Of a stretch of DNA of 64,000 nt, positions 48,017 to 55,874 are shown piece after piece. Numbering within the stretch: position 1 is the stretch's first letter; the number at the start of each line of letters is the position of its first letter. Origin of the DNA: Psychrobacillus sp. NEAU-3TGS (GTDB lineage Bacteria; Bacillota; Bacilli; Bacillales_A; Planococcaceae); NCBI RefSeq assembly GCF_029955155.1, contig NZ_JAPNOZ010000012.1:701610-765609 (forward strand), read 5' to 3'. The notes under the pieces are model-generated. The model saw only the letters and a list, made by a program, of their open reading frames with translations, was not told the origin of the DNA and did no database searches. Both the position numbers and the translations under genes were made by a program.

Positions 48017-48094
48017 GAGGTTAAATGGCAGAATCACTATGACTAATGTTGCAAATGCTACTGCGAATATCAATGCTTCGAATACAACCGGCAT
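47981..48094 (-). CDS. Small hydrophobic peptide, putative type I (holin-like) toxin
   Basis: A 37-residue peptide: MPVVFEALIFAVAFATLVIVIL forms one membrane helix, followed by a short polar tail ending ELALR. The pattern [FY]EAL...F.TL.. is that of the small holin-like toxins of type I toxin-antitoxin systems (TxpA, BsrG and relatives). The start follows AGAGGGTG closely. ATCACTC upstream (48112-48118) can pair with GGGTGAT over the ribosome-binding site and start codon (48093-48099), a translation block common in this class. A convergent antisense RNA overlaps its 3' end. Confidence 0.65.
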   Translation of the reverse strand: MPVVFEALIFAVAFATLVIVILPFNLQKYPILELALR

Positions 48095-48147
48095 CACCCT
48101 CTTTCTTATGGGAGTGATCCAACCACCCTTGAGATAAAGTCCTCTAA

Positions 48148-48175
48148 TTTGTAAAAATTTATTTTTTCAAATCAA
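48148..48175 (-). promoter_or_regulatory. Candidate promoter of the toxin mRNA
   Basis: TTGATT (48170-48175), 16 bases, TACAAA (48148-48153) on the minus strand, giving a leader of about 48 bases. Confidence 0.4.
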
Positions 48176-48264
48176 AAATTTACTAATTAAAGTAGATAAA
48201 TACAGTAATATGGACCCGAAACATCACTTTTTATGACAAAAATATTATAAATCAACAAAATTGT

Positions 48265-48293
48265 TTGACCTACATTAGATAAATGTATAGAAT
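48265..48293 (+). promoter_or_regulatory. SigA promoter of the APC permease gene with an internal dyad
   Basis: TTGACC (48265-48270), 17 bases, TAGAAT (48288-48293), each 5 of 6. The spacer is exactly the dyad TACATT-N5-AATGTA, a likely operator for an unknown regulator. Confidence 0.72.
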
Positions 48294-48327
48294 CTTTATA
48301 TGTTTCTAAAAAGAATGGGTGTAAAGT

Positions 48328-49719
48328 ATGAAAAGTGGATTATTTAGGAAAAAAGATGTCAAAGAATTATTAATAAAAAATGGTGATGTTCAACTCAAGC
48401 AATCATTAGGAGCATTTGATTTAGTGCTTCTTGGGGTAGGTGCCATTGTTGGAACAGGTATATTCATTCTCCCTGGGACAGTAGCAGCGGAACATTCTGG
48501 ACCTGCTATTGTTTTTTCATTTATTATTGCTGCTATTGTTTGTGCGCTTGCAGGTCTCTGTTATTCAGAATTTTCTTCCTCTGTCCCTGTAACCGGTAGT
48601 GCATATACGTATGGATACATCGTGTTTGGAGAATTAGTTGCTTGGTTAGTAGGATGGGCTTTACTGTTAGAATACGGTTTAGCTGTTGCAGCAGTTGCAA
48701 CTGGATGGTCTTCTTATTTCAGTTCTTTGCTAGAGGGATTTAATATTACCATACCAAAAGTGATCTCCGGTTCTTTTAATCCGACAGAGGGAACATATGT
48801 AAATGTTCCAGCCATAGCTATTATATTTATCATTGCATTTTTATTATCTCTTGGAATAAAAGAGTCTACGAAGTTTAATACAATTATGGTATTTATCAAG
48901 GTCAGTGTTATTCTTTTATTTATCGGAGTTGGTATTTTTTATGTGGAGCCTGCCAATTGGCAACCATTTATGCCGTTTGGAATGGAAGGCGTTTTGAGCG
49001 GAGCAGCACTTGTTTTCTTTGCTTATCTAGGGTTTGATGCAGTTTCTTCTGCAGCAGAAGAAGTAAAGAATCCACAACGTAACATGCCAATAGGAATTAT
49101 TGGTTCGTTATTTCTTTGTACAATTCTTTATGTAGCTGTATCACTTGTTTTGACTGGCATTGTTTCCTATACAAATCTTAATGTAAGTGACCCTGTTAGC
49201 TTTGTTATGCAGATTGTTAACCAAGATTGGGTGGCTGGTGTTATTTCACTTGGTGCGGTTGTTGGGATGATGACAGTTATACTTGTTATGTTATATGGTG
49301 GAACAAGACTTCTTTACGCGCTTGGCCGTGATGGGTTGCTACCAAAAAGTATGTACGAGCTTAACAAAAAGTATCAAACACCAATTAAGAACACATGGGT
49401 ATTTGCAACACTGGTAGCCTTTTGTGCAGGAGTCATTCCTTTGTCTAAGCTAGCAGAGCTAGTGAATATGGGTACATTAATTGCATTTACTGTAGTTTCT
49501 ATCGGAGTTATTTACTTAAGAAAAAATAAGAACATACCATCCGGTGGTTTTAAAGTACCTTTCTTTCCAATTATACCGATATTATCATTTCTACTTTGCT
49601 TATTTTTAATTACTCAGCTTTCTGCTTTTACATGGATTGCCTGCGGTATTTGGTTCATCTTTGGATTGATCATTTATTTTACTTACGGTAGAAAGCACAG
49701 CTTATTGAATAGAGAATAA
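48328..49719 (+). CDS. APC-family amino-acid permease (YfnA-like)
   Basis: A 463-residue transporter with 12 predicted membrane segments. The first carries the substrate-backbone motif GVGAIVGTGIFILPG (36-50); GFDAVSSAAEEVKNPQRNMP follows in the middle loop. It belongs to the cationic amino acid/YfnA branch of the APC superfamily. The substrate is not certain. The ribosome-binding site is weak (GGGTG). It has its own promoter and terminator. Confidence 0.9.
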   Translation: MKSGLFRKKDVKELLIKNGDVQLKQSLGAFDLVLLGVGAIVGTGIFILPGTVAAEHSGPAIVFSFIIAAIVCALAGLCYSEFSSSVPVTGSAYTYGYIVFGELVAWLVGWALLLEYGLAVAAVATGWSSYFSSLLEGFNITIPKVISGSFNPTEGTYVNVPAIAIIFIIAFLLSLGIKESTKFNTIMVFIKVSVILLFIGVGIFYVEPANWQPFMPFGMEGVLSGAALVFFAYLGFDAVSSAAEEVKNPQRNMPIGIIGSLFLCTILYVAVSLVLTGIVSYTNLNVSDPVSFVMQIVNQDWVAGVISLGAVVGMMTVILVMLYGGTRLLYALGRDGLLPKSMYELNKKYQTPIKNTWVFATLVAFCAGVIPLSKLAELVNMGTLIAFTVVSIGVIYLRKNKNIPSGGFKVPFFPIIPILSFLLCLFLITQLSAFTWIACGIWFIFGLIIYFTYGRKHSLLNRE

Positions 49720-49726
49720 ATGATAC

Positions 49727-49777
49727 AAAAGTGAGCTTACGTCATTACTTAGACAATGTAAGTTCACTTTTCTTTTA
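49727..49777 (+). terminator. Rho-independent terminator after the APC permease gene
   Basis: Stem AAAAGTGAGCTTAC / GTAAGTTCACTTTT (49727-49740 and 49758-49771) followed by TCTTTTATG. Confidence 0.85.
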
Positions 49778-49918
49778 TGTTCTTCCTCTCCTCACCTGCT
49801 CGTAACAACTTCCTATGTCTTTAAATATTTGATAGATTACCATATGAACAATCTCTTAATGTTCTGATACAATTGGGTTAATATACGACTCTACCCTGTA
49901 CTTATTAGGAGGACCATA

Positions 49919-50221
49919 ATGGAAAAACTACAGTTTTTATATCAACTAAAACTCATTCCTGCTCTGTTAGACCAAACAAGTTGGACATATAAAGAAAATT
50001 CGATTGTCCAACATCATTTTGAGGTATTACAAAAATTGCAAGAAGAAGGAAAACTCCTTTTAGCGGGTAGGACTTTAAACACAGATCCAATGGGAATCGT
50101 TATTTTAGAAGTAGATACGGAGGAAGAAGCAGTTGAACTGATGAATAATAATCCAGCAGTAAAAGAAGGTATCATGGAAGCGCAACTATTTCCTTACCGC
50201 GTTGCTTTATACAAAAAGTAA
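49919..50221 (+). CDS. YciI-family protein
   Basis: A 100-residue protein of the YciI/YCII fold (ferredoxin-like, dimeric, often with a conserved His and Asp). HHFEVLQKLQEEGKLLLAGRT and the C-terminal EVDTEEEAVELMNNNPAVKEG fit the family. The biochemical role of such stand-alone proteins is unknown. AGGAGG lies 7 bases before the ATG. A truncated copy lies at 44655-44801. Confidence 0.88.
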   Translation: MEKLQFLYQLKLIPALLDQTSWTYKENSIVQHHFEVLQKLQEEGKLLLAGRTLNTDPMGIVILEVDTEEEAVELMNNNPAVKEGIMEAQLFPYRVALYKK

Positions 50222-50242
50222 GGCGGAGCTAAGCAAATATAA

Positions 50243-50268
50243 GCAGCCGAAGATATGAATTCGGCTGC
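50243..50268 (+). terminator. Hairpin after the YciI-family gene
   Basis: Perfect stem GCAGCCGAA / TTCGGCTGC with an 8-base loop, 22 bases after the stop. The downstream GTTGTTAAAAT is only weakly T-rich. Confidence 0.55.
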
Positions 50269-50427
50269 GTTGTTAAAATAAGCGTTTAATTAATCGATTC
50301 CATTGAAATATAATTCACTAATAAATACTAAGTTCACACATAGTTTCCTTAACTGGAATAGTGTGAAGATCACTTTTATTTCAGAGCTATATAAGTATTC
50401 TAAAGATTATAGCATGACATGGAAGAT

Positions 50428-50589
50428 TTACACTTCAAATTCTTTAATTTTAGCATTCGGGCCCAAGATTTCTTCTGGCTTAAACACTGCTAATGGTTCT
50501 CCATTTTTTACTTCGTTAACCCATTCATTGGATTTAAAGAAACTCTTCTGTTTTCGACCAATACATAACTTAAATTTACATTTCCAAAT
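50428..50589 (-). pseudogene. Possible gene remnant
   Basis: An open stretch of 53 codons without start codon or ribosome-binding site. It encodes ...KQKSFFKSNEWVNEVKNG, then EPLAVFKPEEILGPNAKIKE, and ends in FEV. The composition is protein-like, suggesting the 3' end of a lost gene. I do not recognise the family. Confidence 0.35.
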
Positions 50590-50672
50590 TCATTTAAAAA
50601 TCACAAAGAACTAATCATCTTGAATAAGTCCATCTCTCCTGAGCACATTAAGTTTTAGGAGGTGACGATACC

Positions 50673-50813
50673 ATGACAAAGAAAAACAAACCAAACTTTA
50701 AAAAGAAAGAACCTAATTCAAGAAAAGATACACGTGAAGAATTTGCTGAAGAACATAATTTAAATCAAGCGAAACGAAACGACAAACAACCAAATGAACA
50801 GCAGAATCGATAA
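50673..50813 (+). CDS. Small basic hydrophilic protein, 46 residues
   Basis: MTKKNKPNFKKKEPNSRKDT begins a very polar peptide (Lys-, Asn-, Glu- and Gln-rich, no hydrophobic segment) ending EQQNR. A near-consensus TTAGGAGGTGA precedes the ATG and a strong bidirectional terminator follows 13 bases after the stop, so it is very probably translated. Its make-up recalls minor acid-soluble spore proteins, but I find no specific family signature. Confidence 0.7.
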   Translation: MTKKNKPNFKKKEPNSRKDTREEFAEEHNLNQAKRNDKQPNEQQNR

Positions 50814-50824
50814 TTCAAGTATGC

Positions 50825-50862
50825 AAAAAACACGAAGGCTAAATTTTTGCCTCCGTGTTTTT
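50825..50862. terminator. Bidirectional terminator between the small gene and the esterase gene
   Basis: Stem AAAACACG.AGGC / GCCT.CGTGTTTT (50827-50862) with Ts on both sides. It ends the plus-strand small gene and the minus-strand esterase gene. Confidence 0.85.
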
Positions 50863-50872
50863 ACTAAACATT

Positions 50873-52633
50873 TTAATTACTACTATTAATAATTAATACT
50901 GGGACATAATCTACAGATTCACCGCCATAGAATTCGATAAAATTAGCGCTGAATCCTGCCGTAGTATCCGCCTTTAAACGGAATTGTGTAAGCCCGTTCA
51001 AGTTAATCCTAGACAAACTGTTTACTTGTATATCAATATCCATATACTCACCTTCCACAGGCGAGAAACTATTAATAGTAGATTGGGTAGCTAGATTGGC
51101 GTAATCTGTTTGTTCGATAGTAGAATTACTTCCAAATACCCCTGTTTTAATGTCTAGGTGGAGCAATGAAATCGTTCCTTGTCTTGCTTTAGGGTATAGA
51201 CGAATTTTTGCAGATTCTATAGGTTCTGTTATTGAACTAGTATCGAAGGATAAGATGCCTCTATACGTATCTGTATTATACATTCCTTTATCCCCAACTT
51301 TAATTGTCGCATTACTCTTTCCATCTGCAGTATATTTTCCTACAAACCCATCTTCATTTCCAATGGACGGTATTATTGTTTCACCCGTAGGATCACCGTC
51401 TGTTTTGATAATATAGGTTTCTGTTTTGACCGATTCGACGTTGCCATCGTTATCTATACTAAAGAATTTTAGCGTTGTATTTTCCGTTAGTGTAAGCGGT
51501 TGGGAATAGTTTGTTGAGTGAATGGTTGGTTCAGATCCATCGGTTGTATAATAGGTAGTTCCTGTTTTATTCGATTTAAGCTCCACACTTACAGAATCTT
51601 TGTAACTTCCACCAACCGGAGTTGCAGTGGTTACTGGTATATCTCCAGGAGGTTCTACTTCAGATTGAAAAAATTCCCACATCATACGACTTGCATCTGG
51701 CCCTTGTGGATCTGTATAGCTTCCTTGTGAACTTCCTCCAGACCATGCATGTCCCATATTTAAGATATTTACTTTTTTCATCCAAACCTGATTATCTTGT
51801 GCCTTATAATCATAGATCGTATAGTTTTTTCCTGATGGTACTTGTAAATTCTGCGTGCTATCCGCTTGATCATCTATCCATCCTTCTGTTCCAGTTGCTG
51901 CCAGGCTATTGGTGACAGCCCATTGGGAAATGACTTGATCCCCATTTACTTTGTTCACTGTGTAGTCAGAAGTTCCGTGAAAAACGATTACTTTCAATGG
52001 TTTAGCTCTACTAGTCATTGCATTATAAGCATCTCTACCTCTTTGAATCGGATTTGCACCACCACTAGACATTGCAGTAAAAGCTTCCGTCATACTAGTT
52101 GCCGCTTTATATTCTAAGCCTTCGCCAACTCCTATACCTGAAAAAACATCTGGATAAGTCGCGCCCATAATAACGCTCATTGCCGCACCAGCTGAAAGAC
52201 CTGCCACGTACACCTGATCATCCTGTATTGAATAATTTATTTTGATAGATTGAACCATACCAGCAATTACGCTTGGTTCTCCACTTCCACGAGATTGATG
52301 ACCTGTTTCAAACCAATTCCAGCATTTATTTGCATTAGAGCTAGCGTTTTGTTCCGGATATAGCACTAGAAAACCTTTTTCTTCTGAAAGCGCATTCATT
52401 TTTGTCCCTGTTGAAAACTGAGTAGCATCTTGTGTACAACCATGTAGCATAACGTATAGAGGATAGCTTTTACTAGAGTCATATTGACTCGGCACATATA
52501 GCTTGTAGTTCTTCCCCCCATAGGATCCAGAGATGAAACTTCCCGAGGCATTTGTAATAGAAGGCAAACCAACCATAGAACCTATCAACACTAGGCATAA
52601 AACAATTAACCAAATTCGTTTGTGTCGTAACAA
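50873..52633 (-). CDS. Secreted PHB depolymerase-family esterase with accessory domains
   Basis: A 586-residue exported hydrolase. After a signal peptide (1-30) comes an alpha/beta-hydrolase domain of the poly(3-hydroxybutyrate) depolymerase/feruloyl esterase type: oxyanion HGCTQ (64-68), nucleophile Ser147 in GLSAG, Asp223 in HGTSDYTVN and His295 in NMGHAWSGG. A chitobiase-C-like beta domain (about 332-410; GTTYYTTDGSEPT) and a C-terminal DNRLRE domain (about 418-586) follow, probably for binding polymer or cell surface. The TTG start has AAGGGG 8 bases upstream. Whether the substrate is PHB or an acylated polysaccharide is open. Confidence 0.88.
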   Translation of the reverse strand: MLRHKRIWLIVLCLVLIGSMVGLPSITNASGSFISGSYGGKNYKLYVPSQYDSSKSYPLYVMLHGCTQDATQFSTGTKMNALSEEKGFLVLYPEQNASSNANKCWNWFETGHQSRGSGEPSVIAGMVQSIKINYSIQDDQVYVAGLSAGAAMSVIMGATYPDVFSGIGVGEGLEYKAATSMTEAFTAMSSGGANPIQRGRDAYNAMTSRAKPLKVIVFHGTSDYTVNKVNGDQVISQWAVTNSLAATGTEGWIDDQADSTQNLQVPSGKNYTIYDYKAQDNQVWMKKVNILNMGHAWSGGSSQGSYTDPQGPDASRMMWEFFQSEVEPPGDIPVTTATPVGGSYKDSVSVELKSNKTGTTYYTTDGSEPTIHSTNYSQPLTLTENTTLKFFSIDNDGNVESVKTETYIIKTDGDPTGETIIPSIGNEDGFVGKYTADGKSNATIKVGDKGMYNTDTYRGILSFDTSSITEPIESAKIRLYPKARQGTISLLHLDIKTGVFGSNSTIEQTDYANLATQSTINSFSPVEGEYMDIDIQVNSLSRINLNGLTQFRLKADTTAGFSANFIEFYGGESVDYVPVLIINSSN

Positions 52634-52666
52634 TAAAACAACCCCTTCCCATTTTGGTTAAACAAT

Positions 52667-52680
52667 TGTAAACGTTTGGA
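52667..52680 (-). promoter_or_regulatory. CcpA cre site upstream of the esterase gene
   Basis: TGTAAACGTTTGGA (plus strand) fits 13 of 14 bases of the cre consensus. It lies 34 bases upstream of the TTG start, so carbon catabolite repression is likely. Confidence 0.6.
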
Positions 52681-53020
52681 GTTACAAATTAGTTACAAAC
52701 TATATAACCAAGAGATACTGTGCGGTAGCAAGTTAGAAGAAGTGTCTACTATAATCTGACTAATAAATGGTTAAACTCGACAAACGACCACTGAACACGA
52801 CAATGTCGATCTAGCAAATGTTCTTTTAGAAAAAGCTTGAATACTGGCTACTATTTACTATACATTATCCCCCTAATTTGCAGTATCTCCTTTTATTATC
52901 CATTAAATGGTTAAAGGCAGTCAATCAGTCATGGAAGCAACTAATTCTTAAAATGGAAAGTTTACTTGGATTGAGACGCAGATAACTAACACACAGTATT
53001 CCTATACTGATCGACAAGCC
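52681..53020. other. Intergenic region without recognised gene
   Basis: About 340 bases between the esterase promoter region and the dac terminator. Short A/T-rich sequence with stops in all frames; no repeat or RNA gene recognised. Confidence 0.6.
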
Positions 53021-53056
53021 ACAAAAAGTAACCCATCTTTGCTCAGATGGGTTACT
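53021..53056 (-). terminator. Rho-independent terminator downstream of the dac gene
   Basis: Perfect 12-base stem AGTAACCCATCT / AGATGGGTTACT (53027-53056) followed on the minus strand by TTTTTGTGG, about 110 bases after the carboxypeptidase stop. Confidence 0.82.
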
Positions 53057-53167
53057 ACTATTGGCAAGCATGCTTTTTCTAGTAATGAGTAGTCGATGAT
53101 AATTTCTTGTTTCTTGCTTGTTGCTCTTTCATTGGATGATGAAAAAGAAAAGCATAAATCTAAATCC

Positions 53168-54625
53168 CTACAATTCTTCCGCCATAACTTTCACGATTTC
53201 ATCAATCGCTGTGGTTGCTCCTGTTTTATTTTGTACTAACACACTAAAAATGTATGATTGCCCGCTGCTTGCTTCTAAATAACCGCTTAGTGTACTTACA
53301 CCAGTTAATGAACCAGTTTTTGCATATACTTTTCCTGCAGTTAATGGATCTTTTAATCGAGTTCTTAAAGTACCTCCTACCATTCGGTCTGCATGTGCTG
53401 CTACTGGTAAGCTAGTAAAATAAGTATTAAACCAATCCTCGCCTTGTACTTTAAATAACAAATCACTCAACAATACGCTCGAAACGCTATTTTCATGAGA
53501 CATTCCAGAGCCATCTTCAAAACGCCATTCTGCCATATTTAAGTTAATGGAGTTACCATATTCCTCTAAAACCTTCAATCCATCCTTTGTGCTACCACGA
53601 TGATTGATGATTCTTCCCATGGTTTTGACTAAAATATCAGCAATTCCATTATTGCTTAGTTTCATATATGGGATTAACAGTTCCTCTAGTGGCATTGATT
53701 GCTTTGTTGCTATAAGTTGAGCAAACTTTGGTGTAGCAGCTTGAAATACTTTATCTTTTGTATATTCGATTCCTGCTTCTGTTAAAACTGCTTGGAACAT
53801 TGTCATTGTATGTGTCGTTGGATGTTGAACAGTTACCCATTCTTTTTTCGTTTTATCGATAGGGAGATTCCCACTGACGACAATTTTGTTTGTTTTATAT
53901 GATCTTTCAATCGTTAGTGTATTGGTTTCTCCAGCTTTCACTGTTTGTGCTTCATTTACTATTTGTAAATCACCAATTTGAGGTGTTACTTTAATGGACG
54001 GTGATTCTCCAACTGCTGACCCAAAAGCTTCTACGATGATTGTACCAGAATCGTAGTCTGTGTTTGGAGAAGTAGTTAACGCTGAGATAGGAGCCGCGTA
54101 ATAATAAGATTCGTCTCCAGCCCAAATGCCAGGCGTTAATAAATCGTTATCAAACCATTTGTCATCCCCAACAATTCGTCCATCAATTTTTTGAATTCCC
54201 TTTGCTTTCAACTCTTGTGCGAATTGTTGCAGATCCTCGATAGATAAAGTTGGATCACCTTGTCCCTTTAAATAGACATCCCCTTTTAAAACTCCATTTG
54301 ACAGCTTCCCATTAATATAGAGACTTGTATTAAAACGATAATCCTTGCCAAGTACCTCTATAGCAGTTGCGGTAGTGAACAACTTCATATTAGATGCTGG
54401 TTTTATAGCTGTTTGACCGTTATAGTCATAAATCATTTCTCCTGAATGCCGGTCTCTAACTGTAATACTAACATCTGCTCCAGCTAATTTTTCTTCTACG
54501 ATCCTAGTAATAGAATCGCTTAATGTTATCTCTACTACTTCCTCCGCTTGAGCAACATGTTGAAAACTAAACATGCTCATTACCAACATCCACGCCATTA
54601 CCATCACTGGCCATTTTTTCCTCAC
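53168..54625 (-). CDS. dacC: D-alanyl-D-alanine carboxypeptidase (S13, PBP4/DacC-like)
   Basis: A secreted penicillin-binding protein that trims or cleaves peptidoglycan peptides; 485 residues. A signal peptide ends near AQA (27). The three active-site motifs are Ser78-x-x-Lys81 (ASNMK), SNN (324-326) and KTG (436-438), with the large insert domain between the first two, as in S13 peptidases. B. subtilis DacC is of this type. The exact orthologue name is tentative. Confidence 0.92.
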   Translation of the reverse strand: MRKKWPVMVMAWMLVMSMFSFQHVAQAEEVVEITLSDSITRIVEEKLAGADVSITVRDRHSGEMIYDYNGQTAIKPASNMKLFTTATAIEVLGKDYRFNTSLYINGKLSNGVLKGDVYLKGQGDPTLSIEDLQQFAQELKAKGIQKIDGRIVGDDKWFDNDLLTPGIWAGDESYYYAAPISALTTSPNTDYDSGTIIVEAFGSAVGESPSIKVTPQIGDLQIVNEAQTVKAGETNTLTIERSYKTNKIVVSGNLPIDKTKKEWVTVQHPTTHTMTMFQAVLTEAGIEYTKDKVFQAATPKFAQLIATKQSMPLEELLIPYMKLSNNGIADILVKTMGRIINHRGSTKDGLKVLEEYGNSINLNMAEWRFEDGSGMSHENSVSSVLLSDLLFKVQGEDWFNTYFTSLPVAAHADRMVGGTLRTRLKDPLTAGKVYAKTGSLTGVSTLSGYLEASSGQSYIFSVLVQNKTGATTAIDEIVKVMAEEL

Positions 54626-54791
54626 AAATCTTCCTCCTCTTTATTTGAATATTCAATTATTACAAAGCATAGATTCACCATAAATAATTTTTTTCCTTTA
54701 TTGTTATTAAAAACAGGCTTATTGATGGAGATTAAAAGCATTATTGTAAACCTAAAGTTCTATTCTACCCCCTTTAAAATGCTCATATAAC

Positions 54792-54825
54792 TAAAAAACC
54801 TTGAGAGGCTTTAGCCAATCAAGGT
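54792..54825 (-). terminator. Rho-independent terminator (minus strand)
   Basis: ACCTTGA...TCAAGGT with inner GGCTAAAGCC (54798-54825) and six Ts on the minus strand. It follows the gene remnant at 54858-55004, which indicates a once complete gene there. Confidence 0.8.
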
Positions 54826-54857
54826 ACATTATGTCTTCATGTAAAAAGCTTTTATGC

Positions 54858-55004
54858 TCAGCTTACTTTTCGAATGATAATTTTCATAAAGGGCTTATAA
54901 TCTTCAACTGCACCGTGACCAAATTTTGTGCAGTATGATATAAAATCTATTGCTTCTTTCTCATCTATGTATGTTGAAGCAATAGAAGAAGCTTTATCAA
55001 AGTT
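54858..55004 (-). pseudogene. Gene remnant, 3' end
   Basis: 48 open codons without a start codon, encoding DKASSIASTYIDEKEAIDFI and ending in a basic IIIRKVS tail, followed by a good terminator. The protein-like sequence and the terminator mark the end of a lost gene. Family not recognised. Confidence 0.45.
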
Positions 55005-55014
55005 TCAAGGCTAC

Positions 55015-55057
55015 AAGTTCAAACCTTGAACGTTCTAATCGCTCAAGGTTTGAACTT
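55015..55057. repeat. Perfect 15-bp inverted repeat
   Basis: AAGTTCAAACCTTGA (55015-55029) and its exact complement TCAAGGTTTGAACTT (55043-55057) around a 13-base loop. No T tract follows on either side. It interrupts the decayed region just upstream of the remnant at 54858-55004. Confidence 0.7.
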
Positions 55058-55144
55058 ATACTATATATAGATAACATTCGTTCTAAAATTATTATTTTGT
55101 CCAATAAGATGCATAAATAAAATAAATTCTCTTCCGTTAAATAT

Positions 55145-55264
55145 TCATATAACCTCATCCTTCCCATCAACTACTCTAAGTAATGTTGCTCCTACCTCTA
55201 ATTCAATAAACTTTTTAGATGTCCATTCTGGTATAACATGACCATTTCTAGAAGCGATAAACCT
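55145..55264 (-). pseudogene. Gene remnant
   Basis: 39 open codons encoding RNGHVIPEWTSKKFIELEVG and then ATLLRVVDGKDEVI, with no start codon or ribosome-binding site. Probably a 3' fragment of another lost gene. Family not recognised. Confidence 0.4.
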
Positions 55265-55451
55265 CTAGTAAACTATCCATAGTTATAATATTCCATTTAT
55301 ATAAATGAAGGTAAAGAGAGAAATAATAATATTCATAAAAATGAACCCTAAGCAACGATTTTATAACTCTTATCCTACTACATCATGACAATAGTGATTA
55401 TTTAGATAGGAGTAGCATTTATTCAACTAGTATGTATCTATATGTTTTTGG

Positions 55452-55478
55452 AAAAAGGTGAGCATTTATACACTCACC
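55452..55478 (-). terminator. Terminator after the 56-residue small gene
   Basis: Stem GGTGAG / CTCACC with a 10-base loop (55457-55478) and TTTTTCC on the minus strand, 14 bases after the stop. Confidence 0.8.
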
Positions 55479-55492
55479 TTTCATTTACCGAC

Positions 55493-55663
55493 CTAATCTC
55501 TTTTTTTAGGTTTATTTTTATTCAATTCTTTGGTCACCTTGTTTTTAGATATCTCCACAAATTCTTCCCCAAATTCCTCGTCAGGATTATTCGTAGGATT
55601 TTTATACAGTTCGTAACTATTATGCGTTCGAACATTCATGGTCCTATTATTATTTTTACTCAT
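55493..55663 (-). CDS. Small hydrophilic protein, 56 residues
   Basis: MSKNNNRTMNVRTHNSYELY begins a polar peptide with an acidic centre (NPDEEFGEEFVEIS) and a basic end (NKNKPKKRD). AGGAGGTGAT, a full Shine-Dalgarno match, lies before the ATG, and a terminator follows the stop. No membrane segment. Family not recognised; the style (small, charged, Asn-rich, strong RBS) is like many sporulation-associated small proteins. Confidence 0.72.
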   Translation of the reverse strand: MSKNNNRTMNVRTHNSYELYKNPTNNPDEEFGEEFVEISKNKVTKELNKNKPKKRD

Positions 55664-55874
55664 TGATCATCACCTCCTAAATTCTAATTTGCTCTATATA
55701 TTAGGTTTTTATTCTCCAGAAATCCATCTAGCAATAGATATGCCAAAGAAACTAAAGATAAATAGTATGTTAGAATACCTAATATTTTTTCTGTTTTTTT
55801 AGTAATTTTAAATTTATAAATTAATATACTAAATCTAGTAGCTAAACTAGTGCTAAAAAATAGGGAGGGTAAAT

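Noticed and set aside
47640-48327. T-box or riboswitch leader for the APC permease
   Set aside because: The interval is explained by the toxin-antitoxin pair and a simple promoter; no T-box sequence (TGGNACC) precedes the permease.
54548-54790. An 80-codon plus-strand frame overlapping the start of the carboxypeptidase gene
   Set aside because: It is mostly antisense to the signal peptide region, with no RBS.
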